Shown here piece by piece: positions 16,907 through 24,539 of a stretch of 37,986 bases of DNA. Within the stretch, counting starts at the first letter, position 1, and the number at the start of each line of letters is the position of its first letter. Both the position numbers and the translations under genes were made by a program. Source of the stretch: Verrucomicrobiales bacterium (lineage in GTDB: Bacteria; Verrucomicrobiota; Verrucomicrobiia; Verrucomicrobiales; DEV007); contig JARGNG010000041.1 in assembly GCA_029213265.1 (NCBI GenBank), forward strand, positions 1 through 37,986. Direction: 5' to 3'. The notes beneath the pieces are model-generated. The model did no database searches. It was not told where the DNA came from and saw only the letters and a program-made list of their open reading frames with translations.

Positions 16907-19495
16907 TTACTTGTTCAAGAATAATGGACTCTGCACGATCTCGTGAATCATGGAGCGAACGCCGTATTTTGATTCTGCAAGACGGGTCATCATCCCGTCC
17001 AAAACCGGGCGGTCGGCAAAACCGACGGGCGCTCCGGTGCTGTAGATGACGAGTTGCTCGAGCAGGTTGCGGGCGAGTTGCTCTTCGCGTTCCAGTAGAA
17101 TTCCTTTGAAGTCACGAATTCCCCGGAAGGTAGTTCCGTCAGGAAGCACTCCCGAGTCATCCACCGGCAGGGCGAGACGAGTCGGTGCTTTCTTGGCGTT
17201 GAGCAGCAGGCCGGGAATGGGATCTCCCTTTTCCAGTGAACGATACCGTTCTCGAAATCCACCCATGACATCGAACTGTTCCAGAGCAAAGCCAGGGGGA
17301 TCGATCTTGGCGTGACAGGTGGCGCAGGCCTGGTCCTCGCTGTGCCTGGCGAGTTGTTCGCGAATGGTCGTGGCACCACTGATGTCCGGTTCGACGGCAG
17401 GAACGGCGGGTGGTGGCGGCGGAGGGGGATCACCGAGAAAGTGAACCTGGACATAGTCCCCGCGAACGACCGGAGAAGTTACGGTTCCATTCGCCGTGGT
17501 CTTGAGAACGGAGGCCTGGGTGAGGAGACCGCCCCGGACGGAGCCCTTCGGCAGCGGGACTTTGCGAATTTCATTTCCATCGACCCCGGGGATGTCGTAG
17601 AGCTGGGCGAGTCGGCTGTTGATCATCAAGAAATCAGAATGCGCGATGTATGCCGCGCCGAGATTGCGATCGAGCATCTCCTTGAAATAGGCCCTTGTTT
17701 CCCAGAGTGAGGAATCCAGCAGCAGCGGAGTGTACTCGGGATAGAGGTTGGCATCCGGTTCGGTCAGGGCGATGTCTTCCAGCTTGAGCCACTTGTCTAG
17801 GAAGTGCTCGACGAACCGGTTCGACTTGTCATCGGCGAGAAGGCGCTCCACCTGCTGGCGAAGAATCTCCGGCTCGCGCAGTTTTCCTTTCGCAGCGAGT
17901 ACGCGAAGGGCGGAATCGGGAGGGGAGTTCCAGGCAAAATAGGAGAGACGCTCGGCGATCGCGAAGTCATCGAGTGGGCCCGGAGCGCCTTGCATGAGCA
18001 GGAAGTCCGGCGAGGTCAGGACAGCCCGGTAGCCGGAAATCATGGCCTCCATGAAATTTTCCTTTCGCCGCAGTTTTGTGTTCACGATGGCCATGGGGAT
18101 CTTCATGTCTTCACCCATGACAGGCCGACGGAGGGCCTGGCCGAGAAAGCGTCGCATCAGTCTCCGGGCGTCCTTCATGGGGTCTTCGGTTTGCACATCG
18201 ACGACCCCCCGGGTTTTCTGACTTCCATTTTCGATTGTGCCCATGACAGGCGGAAGGTCGTCGAAGAGACGCCGGTGGCTTTCCGGTGGCCATTCGTCGT
18301 AAAAGGGGCCCTCCAGTTCAAACCAGCGGAAGGCGACGCCGTTCGCCTTGAACTGTCGAAAGGCTTCCTGAGCAGTCGGAATCACCTCGCCCGATTTGAC
18401 CTGGATCAGAATATTGGTTCTCGAGAAGGGGGCCGACGCAACCAGCGGCTTGATAACGTCATCCCTTTCCAGCCAGACGGTTAGTTCTCCGGTGGTCGGC
18501 TGGTAGGCTGGCAGATCGACAAAACCAAGGGTGCGGTCGTTGGAATAGAAGCCCACTGTCTCGATCTGCTCCGAGGGAGCCAGCTCGCCGTGATCATTGA
18601 GAACTCCAAAACCGTTCACGCGGATCTTGTAGTAGCCCGCGACGGGGATCTCGAAGGGCCTAATTGACATGCCGAGATTGAATTCCCCGTTGATGAAGAG
18701 CGCGAGAGAATCAAAGTAGGGCGGCTCATCCGTAACCGAGCCCGGGTCGCGCTTTACGAAATTTCCCCGCACCCGGGTTACGGTGGTGTCGACCTCCATC
18801 CCAGTCAGGGGCATTGCCTTGCTCTGCTTGAGAAGAGCCCGCAGGCCGCCGCAGCTTTTTCCAAGGCGTTCCGGATCACGAACTTCGAATCGAATGGTGC
18901 GTGTCTCCGGTTTCCTGAGGGAGGGGGCGATCGCCTGCCGGAGCGCAAGGTCCGAGACCTCCATCAGTCGGCTGGCATGGACATGAGAGAAGTCCAGAGC
19001 CTCGGCCGACTTGTCGTAACCGTAGGCAGAACCCTCCGGTGGAAGCGCTTCCGCTAGCTCGAGATGAGGCAGGGCGAGCAGGTCTCTGAGAGTGTTTTCA
19101 TATTCGTTGCGCGAGAGCCGCCGAAGGAGGGCACGGCCGTTTTCCCCGGCGCGCTTTTTCTCCACCTCCGCGAGGCTCTCCGTGATCTCTGCGAGAAAGG
19201 CCGTTGCTTCGGCCGGGTCAGGTTGATTCTTCTTCTCCGGCGGCATTTCGCCTTTGGAAACGCGGGTGTAGATAGTGGACCAGAGGTGAAAATCGGAGGG
19301 ACGATTCACGTCGAATCCAATTTCGAAGAGGTCCAGGTCACCTTCTGTCGAAAGATCGTCATGGCATTCATAGCAATGCGTTTCGAAAAAGGATTCCATT
19401 TTCTCCCGGTCCACAGAATGACTTCGGGGAGTCACTGCAAAACTTGCTAGAATACCAAGGCAGAGATGGAGGATGGATGAATTCGGAAGTGTCAT
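16907..19495 (-). CDS. DUF1592-family planctomycete-type cytochrome protein, second copy
   Basis: The protein has 862 residues, a signal peptide and the same architecture as the copy at 2949. PSCyt1 carries CYECH at 41-45, and a DUF1587 region follows (about 120-190 after RRLSRNEYENTLRDLL). A beta-rich insertion and DUF1595 come next, with DUF1592 around 525-640 (AERLSYFAWNSPPD). DUF1588 has CATCH at 724-728, and DUF1585 lies at the C-terminus. The proline-rich linker DPPPPPPPAVP is characteristic. It is the first gene of the minus-strand operon running to the metalloprotease. The upstream 260 bases hold a spaced inverted repeat at 19523-19588 but no recognisable promoter. Confidence 0.92.
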   Translation of the reverse strand: MTLPNSSILHLCLGILASFAVTPRSHSVDREKMESFFETHCYECHDDLSTEGDLDLFEIGFDVNRPSDFHLWSTIYTRVSKGEMPPEKKNQPDPAEATAFLAEITESLAEVEKKRAGENGRALLRRLSRNEYENTLRDLLALPHLELAEALPPEGSAYGYDKSAEALDFSHVHASRLMEVSDLALRQAIAPSLRKPETRTIRFEVRDPERLGKSCGGLRALLKQSKAMPLTGMEVDTTVTRVRGNFVKRDPGSVTDEPPYFDSLALFINGEFNLGMSIRPFEIPVAGYYKIRVNGFGVLNDHGELAPSEQIETVGFYSNDRTLGFVDLPAYQPTTGELTVWLERDDVIKPLVASAPFSRTNILIQVKSGEVIPTAQEAFRQFKANGVAFRWFELEGPFYDEWPPESHRRLFDDLPPVMGTIENGSQKTRGVVDVQTEDPMKDARRLMRRFLGQALRRPVMGEDMKIPMAIVNTKLRRKENFMEAMISGYRAVLTSPDFLLMQGAPGPLDDFAIAERLSYFAWNSPPDSALRVLAAKGKLREPEILRQQVERLLADDKSNRFVEHFLDKWLKLEDIALTEPDANLYPEYTPLLLDSSLWETRAYFKEMLDRNLGAAYIAHSDFLMINSRLAQLYDIPGVDGNEIRKVPLPKGSVRGGLLTQASVLKTTANGTVTSPVVRGDYVQVHFLGDPPPPPPPAVPAVEPDISGATTIREQLARHSEDQACATCHAKIDPPGFALEQFDVMGGFRERYRSLEKGDPIPGLLLNAKKAPTRLALPVDDSGVLPDGTTFRGIRDFKGILLEREEQLARNLLEQLVIYSTGAPVGFADRPVLDGMMTRLAESKYGVRSMIHEIVQSPLFLNK

Positions 19496-19522
19496 CAGGG
19501 GAAGAATAGCGCAGGGCGAAAG

Positions 19523-19588
19523 GAACTTGCGGCATTTTTTCCCGGGATGTGTTGGCGCGTCTTTTCCCTGAGCGAAATCCGCAAGTTC
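19523..19588. repeat. Spaced perfect 10-bp inverted repeat
   Basis: GAACTTGCGG at 19523-19532 is perfectly repeated as its reverse complement at 19579-19588, with 46 bases between. It lies in the 267-base gap between the divergent DUF1592 gene and the small cysteine-pair gene. It could form a stem in a leader transcript or serve as a paired binding site; the sequence does not decide. The rest of the gap has no supported gene. Confidence 0.4.
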
Positions 19589-19717
19589 GGGCCCGTACTG
19601 CGCAAGGAGGGTGATTCCTGTCCGCTTAGCAGAAGATATCCGTCCTTTCTCTGCAGCTTGTATTCTTCACCGCAATCCCGCACCCTTCTACGGATGTCTT
19701 CGTGAGTTTCCCACTTT

Positions 19718-19743
19718 GCACTTGCGGCGTAATCGCCTTGTGC
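19718..19743 (+). promoter_or_regulatory. Inverted-repeat element upstream of the small cysteine-pair gene
   Basis: GCAC (19718-19721) and GTGC (19740-19743) flank GGCG (19726-19729) and CGCC (19734-19737) around TAAT. The TTGCAC at 19716-19721 could act as a -35 box. The nested dyad, about 20-45 bases before the start of a probable metal-related gene, is what an operator would look like, but no regulator binding motif is recognised. Confidence 0.3.
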
Positions 19744-19762
19744 TACAGCTAGTCAAACCTCG

Positions 19763-20134
19763 ATGAAACCTCTTGCGGCAGCCTTTGCGATCCTTGCCTC
19801 TGTCGTCCTGACAGAGGCTCACTGGATCGTGATGCAGTCAATCAGCCTGGCGCAGATGTCGTGGACGGCTTCGCAGACCGAGGGTCAAACGATTGGAGAC
19901 GTTTTCTCCGGAAGATTGATTTGCGACCATTGTTGCGCGATCACGGAAGGGAAGAATTCGGAGGGGGAAAGAACCTTTGACCTGCTTTCGCAGGGACGGG
20001 TTCTCGCTCCGGTCGCCTTTGATCGTATCTGCATTCCCGAGCGGGAATGGGTCAGCATGAGATGGGAACCGGGGGATTGTACTCTCTCGGACCAGCATTT
20101 TCCCAGCGTGACGGTCCCGCCTCCGTGGGCCTGA
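19763..20134 (+). CDS. Small exported protein with cysteine pair, probable metal-module member
   Basis: The 123-residue protein has a hydrophobic N-terminal signal ending near AHW (residues 18-21) and a short conserved-looking core: FSGRLICDHCCAITEGKN, which has Cys pairs in the C-x-x-C-C pattern. It ends VPPPWA. I recall similar short proteins in Verrucomicrobia (a hydrophobic start, then a GKxPCxLC-type box and a PPP tail) encoded next to copper-linked outer-membrane proteins, and the gene downstream here is of that type. The family assignment is from memory and is not certain. A role in metal binding or sensing is inferred from the Cys pair and the neighbour. Confidence 0.65.
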   Translation: MKPLAAAFAILASVVLTEAHWIVMQSISLAQMSWTASQTEGQTIGDVFSGRLICDHCCAITEGKNSEGERTFDLLSQGRVLAPVAFDRICIPEREWVSMRWEPGDCTLSDQHFPSVTVPPPWA

Positions 20135-20141
20135 TTTGAGA

Positions 20142-20258
20142 GGCTCCCTGTCGGAGCCGATTTCCCACCGGGAGCTCTTCGTGTATTTCTGCGAAGAGGA
20201 TTCCTGTCTCGTTTTAAAACACCTCTTTCAGGTGCGTCACGGAGTCAGAGCTGGCTCC
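20142..20258 (+). other. Cluster of four hairpins and a palindrome between two metal-related genes
   Basis: Within 117 bases of non-coding DNA I can see GGCTCC/GGAGCC (20142-20147 / 20153-20158), CTCTTCG/CGAAGAG (20175-20181 / 20192-20198), the palindrome GTTTTAAAAC (20211-20220), CACCT/AGGTG (20220-20224 / 20230-20234), and GGAGTCA/TGGCTCC with one G-T pair (20241-20247 / 20252-20258). The first could end the upstream transcript. The rest would lie in the leader of the outer-membrane gene at 20300. From 20260 the DNA turns AT-rich and has no clear ribosome-binding site. Confidence 0.4.
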
Positions 20259-20299
20259 ACTCAGTTCTTATTTAATCATTTCTTACTCATTACTTTTCT

Positions 20300-21349
20300 A
20301 TGAAACTCAATTCTTTTTCCCAACCACTTTGCCTGGCCTTTGCCGGGTTTTCTCTCCTCACCGCACAAGGCGGTGATCCCATCGATTTCACCAACTCCGG
20401 CAAGGAAGTCGATCATCACGATACGCTGTGGGACAGCCACCGCGTCGACAGTCACGCTCCCATCGGGGTGATGGGAGACCACACCCACGAAGCCGGAGAA
20501 TGGATGGTATCCTACCGCTACATGTCAATGGACATGGGCGCCCAACGCGACGGCACCAACGACCTGACCTCGGCCCAACTATTCGGGCTTGGCTTTCCGG
20601 TGGCTCCGACAGGCATGAGCATGGAGATGCACATGATGGGGCTCATGTTTGCCCCGACTGACAATGTCACCCTGATGGCAATGACCGGGTACGAGTTCAA
20701 CAAGATGGACCACGTGACGGCACCGGGCAGTCCTCCCCGGGCGCTGATGGGACCGAGCTTTGAGATGGAAACCGAGGGGTGGGGAGATACCACCCTCGGT
20801 GCTCTCGTGAAGTTCTATGACGAGAATCACAAGCGAGCTCATTTCAATCTCGCGTTCAGCGCGCCGACGGGAAACCTTACGAACCGGGCCTATCCGATGC
20901 ACACGGGAACGGGAACCTGGGATCTACTTCCCGGCGTGACCTATCTGTGGCAGGACGGCCTTCTCTCCGGGGGAGCGCAAGTGCTCGGGCGGATTCACCT
21001 GGGCGATAATGACTACGGATACTCCAACGGGGACTCGATCAAGGGGACCGGTTGGCTCGCCTACATGCTGAGTGATTTTCTTAGCTTGTCAGGTCGTCTC
21101 AGTCTGGAAAACGTCGGCGATATCAACGGATTCGACACTCGTTTTCCCGGGCCCGGTTTCATGTCGCCACCGATGGACGCGGCCAATCATGGTGGCACCT
21201 GGGCTGAGGTGGGTCTTGGCGTGAATTTGCTGGGCAACAGCGGGCATCGTCTTGCCTTCGAGGCTGTTCTGCCCTTTCACCAGGATCTGAACGGACCTCA
21301 AATGCAGCGTGACTGGATGTTCACAGTGGGCTGGCAAAAAGCGTTCTGA
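20300..21349 (+). CDS. His/Met-rich outer-membrane transporter-like protein
   Basis: This 349-residue protein has a signal peptide (about 1-24) and alternating beta strands through a C-terminal aromatic residue (WQKAF), as expected for an outer-membrane barrel. The N-terminal mature part is rich in His (DHHDTLWDSHRVDSHAP, then GDHTHEAGEW), and the strands carry Met clusters (YMSMDMGAQ, MSMEMHMMGLMFAPTD). I recognise the layout of proteins annotated simply as transporter, often of the phenol-degradation MetA-like superfamily, that occur in copper-resistance neighbourhoods. Metal binding is inferred from composition. It follows the small cysteine-pair gene on the same strand and ends before a strong terminator. 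Confidence 0.8.
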   Translation: MKLNSFSQPLCLAFAGFSLLTAQGGDPIDFTNSGKEVDHHDTLWDSHRVDSHAPIGVMGDHTHEAGEWMVSYRYMSMDMGAQRDGTNDLTSAQLFGLGFPVAPTGMSMEMHMMGLMFAPTDNVTLMAMTGYEFNKMDHVTAPGSPPRALMGPSFEMETEGWGDTTLGALVKFYDENHKRAHFNLAFSAPTGNLTNRAYPMHTGTGTWDLLPGVTYLWQDGLLSGGAQVLGRIHLGDNDYGYSNGDSIKGTGWLAYMLSDFLSLSGRLSLENVGDINGFDTRFPGPGFMSPPMDAANHGGTWAEVGLGVNLLGNSGHRLAFEAVLPFHQDLNGPQMQRDWMFTVGWQKAF

Positions 21350-21389
21350 TTCGTCTTTGATTCACGAATGGACCGCAAGAGGTCCCGGC

Positions 21390-21420
21390 AAGGCCGTCTC
21401 CATGAGGGGACGGCCTTTTT
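21390..21420 (+). terminator. Rho-independent terminator
   Basis: A 12-bp stem (AAGGCCGTCTCC at 21390-21401 with GGGGACGGCCTT at 21406-21417, one G-T pair) closes a four-base loop and runs into a T-run at 21416-21420. It lies 40 bases after the stop of the outer-membrane gene and separates it from the toxin-antitoxin pair. Confidence 0.9.
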
Positions 21421-21509
21421 GTGGGTAGGGCTGGAGAAGGGAGGGGCAGGTTTCTGGCGAGGCTGATTTCCCGGTGAGATTGGGTCCTTGTTAATTGGAG
21501 AAAAAAAAG

Positions 21510-21522
21510 CTAGACTGTCTAG
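21510..21522. promoter_or_regulatory. Palindromic operator abutting the antitoxin start
   Basis: CTAGAC (21510-21515), one spacer base T, and GTCTAG (21517-21522) form a perfect 6-1-6 palindrome that touches the ATG of the antitoxin at 21523. Phd/VapB-type antitoxins repress their own operons by binding such palindromes, so this is the likely autoregulatory site. An A-run (21501-21508) precedes it. GGAG at 21497-21500 is too far upstream to be a good ribosome site, so the palindrome seems to occupy the normal position of that site. Confidence 0.65.
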
Positions 21523-21783
21523 ATGAAAAAAGAATGGCAATTGCAGGAGGCAAAAAATCGATTCAGCCAGGTCGTGAAAGAGGCTCTGGCGACGGGACCA
21601 CAGTGGGTGACCCGTCACGGCAAGCGAACCGTTGTTATTCTTTCGGCGGAAGAATATGCGACTCTTTGTCCGGAAGCGGAATCTTCCTGGCTTGAGTGGA
21701 TGCGGCGTTGCCCCGGAGGAGACCTGTCAGATCATCTCGAAGACCGGGAACAGGAGGAAGTGGGCTCTGTGGTTTTGGATTAG
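21523..21783 (+). CDS. Phd/YefM-family antitoxin
   Basis: The protein has 86 residues. The N-terminal half is the DNA-binding Phd/YefM fold: WQLQEAKNRFSQVVKEAL, then VTRHGKRTVVILSAEEYATL. The C-terminal part (PGGDLSDHLEDREQEE) is acidic and is expected to wrap the toxin. The gene ends 11 bases before the ATG of the PIN toxin. It should neutralise the toxin and repress the pair through the palindrome at its own start. Confidence 0.93.
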   Translation: MKKEWQLQEAKNRFSQVVKEALATGPQWVTRHGKRTVVILSAEEYATLCPEAESSWLEWMRRCPGGDLSDHLEDREQEEVGSVVLD

Positions 21784-21794
21784 GAAATATTGTG

Positions 21795-22211
21795 ATGCGC
21801 TATCTGCTTGATACGAACGTGATTTCCGAGGCGATCCGGCCCCGGCCGAACCGCTCTGTTCTGAGCTGGCTGACGCAGCATGCGCCCTCTTCTGGCATTT
21901 CTGTGATCACGATGGGGGAAATCTGGAAAGGCATCGAGTCCCTCCCCGAAGGACGACGACGCGAAGCATACGAAGATTGGTTTCGTTCGCAGGAAGAGGA
22001 GTTCGCTGATCGCGTCGTGCCGCTGGAATTCGACGTCATGAAAACCTGGGGGATCTATGCCGCGGAACAAGCCCGGGAAGGCCGCCGGTTGCTTTCCTTT
22101 GATTCCCTGATCGCCGCGACGGCATTGCATCACGGAATGACCGTCGTGACCCGAAATGAGGAGGACTTTCCCGGTGTTCCAGTTGAGAATCCTTGGGAGT
22201 GGGGGAAGTGA
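21795..22211 (+). CDS. vapC: VapC-type PIN-domain toxin (ribonuclease)
   Basis: From the ATG at 21795 the protein has 138 residues and begins MRYLLDTNVISE, the canonical PIN start with the first acidic ligand D6. The other metal-binding residues are E42 (GEIWKGIE), D103 (SFDSLIAATA) and D124 near the end (TRNEEDF). VapC toxins are Mg-dependent ribonucleases, often acting on tRNA or rRNA. An open frame continues further upstream to 21696, inside the antitoxin gene, but the PIN fold begins at this ATG. The pair seems intact: all four acidic residues are present. Confidence 0.93.
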   Translation: MRYLLDTNVISEAIRPRPNRSVLSWLTQHAPSSGISVITMGEIWKGIESLPEGRRREAYEDWFRSQEEEFADRVVPLEFDVMKTWGIYAAEQAREGRRLLSFDSLIAATALHHGMTVVTRNEEDFPGVPVENPWEWGK

Positions 22212-22245
22212 GCGAGACATTCCTGTCACAGCAATCGTTGAAGGA

Positions 22246-23613
22246 TCAGAGGGAATTCACAAACGAAAAGAGGGCGATGCGTTCCTCTGCGTTCAGCGCC
22301 GCAAAATAATCGCGGGAGGATTGTGCCTCCCCGCCATGCCAGAGGATCGCTTCCTCCAGATTGCGGGCCCGTCCGTCGTGAAGGAAGTTGGTGTGACCGT
22401 TCACGACTTCGGTGAGGCCGATCCCCCACAGCGGTGGCGTTCTCCATTCGCTTCCGCTTGCTTCGAAATCGGGACGGTTGTCGGCAAGTCCGGGGCCCAT
22501 GTCATGGAGAAGCAGGTCTGTGTATGGCTGGATCGTTTGTCCGGCGAGTTCGGGAAGACCGGGGACATCAGCCGCGGTTTGGAGTTCCGGAAGGTGGCAG
22601 GCAGTGCAGTTGGCCGCGCGGAATAGCTGTTCTCCACGCAGGACTTCTGGATCGGAAACGCGGCGACGAGCGGGGGGGGCGAGGGTTTGCAAATACCGAA
22701 CGACTCGGCCGAGGGTCTTGTCATCAAGTTCCGGTTCGGGATCGAAGTGGAGGCCGGCGAGGAATTGGCGTTGGGCTTCGGTCAGGTCCTCCTGTGGATG
22801 GATGGAGGATGTGATCCCGATGTCGCCGAGAAAGGCGGCCGCGGTTTGCTGACGGATGTCGGCCTGGTTCGCTTTCCACCCGAAGCGACCGACTTCTCTT
22901 CGTTTCGATTCGGGATTCCAGACCCGGTTGGCGCGACCGGAGATGCCGTCGTGATCGTCGTCATCGGGATCGGCGTGGGAGAGAATGAGGTCTTCCGGAA
23001 CGGCCTCAAGCAAGCCGAGTCCAAAAACGGCGGACGCGATGCGAGGTCCGATCAGGAGCGCCGGATCGGGCGGACCAAATTTCCCGGAGGGTGCAAAGCG
23101 GTAGGTCGGTATGCGCAGGGAGTAGATCGATCCATCGACGAATTCTCCCGGCACTTCCGTATAGCGAATGGTCATTGTGCCCTCCGGTTCTTCCCCGGGG
23201 ATGGCGAGAGAGGCGAGTTGGCCCCCGTAGACGGGATCGGGAACGGTTTCTCCCTGCGGACCTTTCCCGGGAATGCTGAGACGGAAGAGCAGAGCGGGGG
23301 AGTCCTGCTGGTCCGTCGGAGGTACACCTCGTCCGTCTCGCAAATGACAGGCGGAGCAGGAGCGAGCGAGAAAGAGTGGCCCGAGTCCATCTCTCGCCGA
23401 GGCGGATGCCGGCGATGCGACCCAGTTCTTATTGAAAAATGAGTTCCCAATCACATGGGCTCTCCGGTTTTCCCGGGTGATGTTCGAAATAGGAAGGGAA
23501 AATGCGTTTTGCCCGGAAGGCGAGAAGGTTTGCCCGGTGCAGGGCGAAGAGAGCAGGACCATCGAAGCGACTGCGAGGGCAAAAACGACCTGTTGCATCG
23601 GCTTCCCTTTCAT
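22246..23613 (-). CDS. Di-heme oxidoreductase (DHOR / DUF1111 family)
   Basis: This 455-residue exported protein has a signal peptide and two heme-c motifs, CSACH at 86-90 and CTACH at 336-340. The DHOR features are clear: FNKNWVASPAS, the first heme with HLRDGRGVPP, and a C-terminal block with RTPPLWGIGL and HTNFLHDGRARNLEEAILWHGGE (quoted as HTNFLHDGRARN and LEEAILWHGGE). The family was named thiol oxidoreductase and resembles di-heme peroxidases, but its substrate is unknown. In other bacteria it sits next to periplasmic imelysin/iron-uptake genes. Here its ATG overlaps the stop of the second ABC permease as ATGA (23610-23613), so it is the last gene of the metal-uptake operon. Confidence 0.92.
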   Translation of the reverse strand: MKGKPMQQVVFALAVASMVLLSSPCTGQTFSPSGQNAFSLPISNITRENRRAHVIGNSFFNKNWVASPASASARDGLGPLFLARSCSACHLRDGRGVPPTDQQDSPALLFRLSIPGKGPQGETVPDPVYGGQLASLAIPGEEPEGTMTIRYTEVPGEFVDGSIYSLRIPTYRFAPSGKFGPPDPALLIGPRIASAVFGLGLLEAVPEDLILSHADPDDDDHDGISGRANRVWNPESKRREVGRFGWKANQADIRQQTAAAFLGDIGITSSIHPQEDLTEAQRQFLAGLHFDPEPELDDKTLGRVVRYLQTLAPPARRRVSDPEVLRGEQLFRAANCTACHLPELQTAADVPGLPELAGQTIQPYTDLLLHDMGPGLADNRPDFEASGSEWRTPPLWGIGLTEVVNGHTNFLHDGRARNLEEAILWHGGEAQSSRDYFAALNAEERIALFSFVNSL

Positions 23614-24539
23614 TCCGCCGGATACTTGTCAGAGGATTCCAGAGTGATTTCCTCCCGGCTTCTCCAGTATTTGACAGCGATCCCCTCGGTGGGGCTGAAA
23701 AGCCAGGCCAGGGTGAAGAGCACTCCCGCCGCAAAGGCGATCATGCCGGAGGTGGTGGTGCTTTCAAAGCCGAACCAGGTCGGAACGGTAAGGGCCGCGA
23801 CATGGCCGAGAAGGGCGGAAAGAACGGCCGTTGCGGACGCGATAATCAACATCCAGGACAGCTTGCGCGTCAGGAGAAGGGCGGTGGCCGGAGGAACGAT
23901 GAGCATCGCAATCACGATAATGCTCCCTACGGATTCAAAGGCGGCAACGGTTGTGATCGCCACCATCGTCATCAGGAGATAGTGCAAAAACTGCGAGGAA
24001 AATCCCAGTGTGTCCGCCAAGGCTGGATCGAAGGCTCCCATGCGGAATTCCTTAAAGAGAAGCAGGATAATCAGCAGATTGGCGACGAGGACACCCCCAT
24101 TCACCAGGGCAGCCAGGGGAATGCCGGTTTGGCCCACGGTGTCGAGAGGAGTCAGTTCGATGGCCCCGTAAAGAACGCATCCGGGATCCAGGTCGACATG
24201 GTCGGCCGCCTGTCGGATCAGGATGAGACCGATCGCAAAAAGAGTGGTGAAAACAATCCCCATTGCGGCGCCTCGATCGACATTTCCGAACCTGGCGATC
24301 CACTGCGTGAAGAGGGCTGTGAGAACTCCGGCAATCGCGGCACCGAGAAACATCGGGATGCTGGCGCGGGATCCGGTAATGAGAAAGGCGATGGCGAGGC
24401 CGGGAAGGACCGCGTGACTGATCGCGTCGCCCATCATGCTCATCTTCCGGAGCACGAGAAAGCAGCCGGGCAATGCGCAGGCGACGGCGCAGAGCGCACC
24501 GACGACGACGATCCAGGTATCGAAGGAAGTCCAGTTCAT
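23610..24539 (-). CDS. Metal ABC transporter permease (ABC-3 family), second subunit
   Basis: The protein has 309 residues, starting MNWTSFDTWIVVVGALCAVA. It has eight or nine hydrophobic helices and the family signature near residue 35, MSMMGDAISHAVLPGLAIAF (split here as MSMMGDAISHAVL and PGLAIAF). Family members form the membrane pore of Mn/Zn/Fe uptake systems. A longer open frame reaches 24728, but homology begins at this ATG, which overlaps the stop of the preceding permease as ATGA (24536-24539). It lacks the regulator-like tail found on the other permease. Confidence 0.93.
   Translation of the reverse strand: MNWTSFDTWIVVVGALCAVACALPGCFLVLRKMSMMGDAISHAVLPGLAIAFLITGSRASIPMFLGAAIAGVLTALFTQWIARFGNVDRGAAMGIVFTTLFAIGLILIRQAADHVDLDPGCVLYGAIELTPLDTVGQTGIPLAALVNGGVLVANLLIILLLFKEFRMGAFDPALADTLGFSSQFLHYLLMTMVAITTVAAFESVGSIIVIAMLIVPPATALLLTRKLSWMLIIASATAVLSALLGHVAALTVPTWFGFESTTTSGMIAFAAGVLFTLAWLFSPTEGIAVKYWRSREEITLESSDKYPAE

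Noticed and set aside
19495..19683. A 62-codon minus-strand open frame just before the DUF1592 gene
   Set aside because: It has no family resemblance or ribosome-binding site, and it covers the spaced inverted repeat; chance is the simpler explanation.
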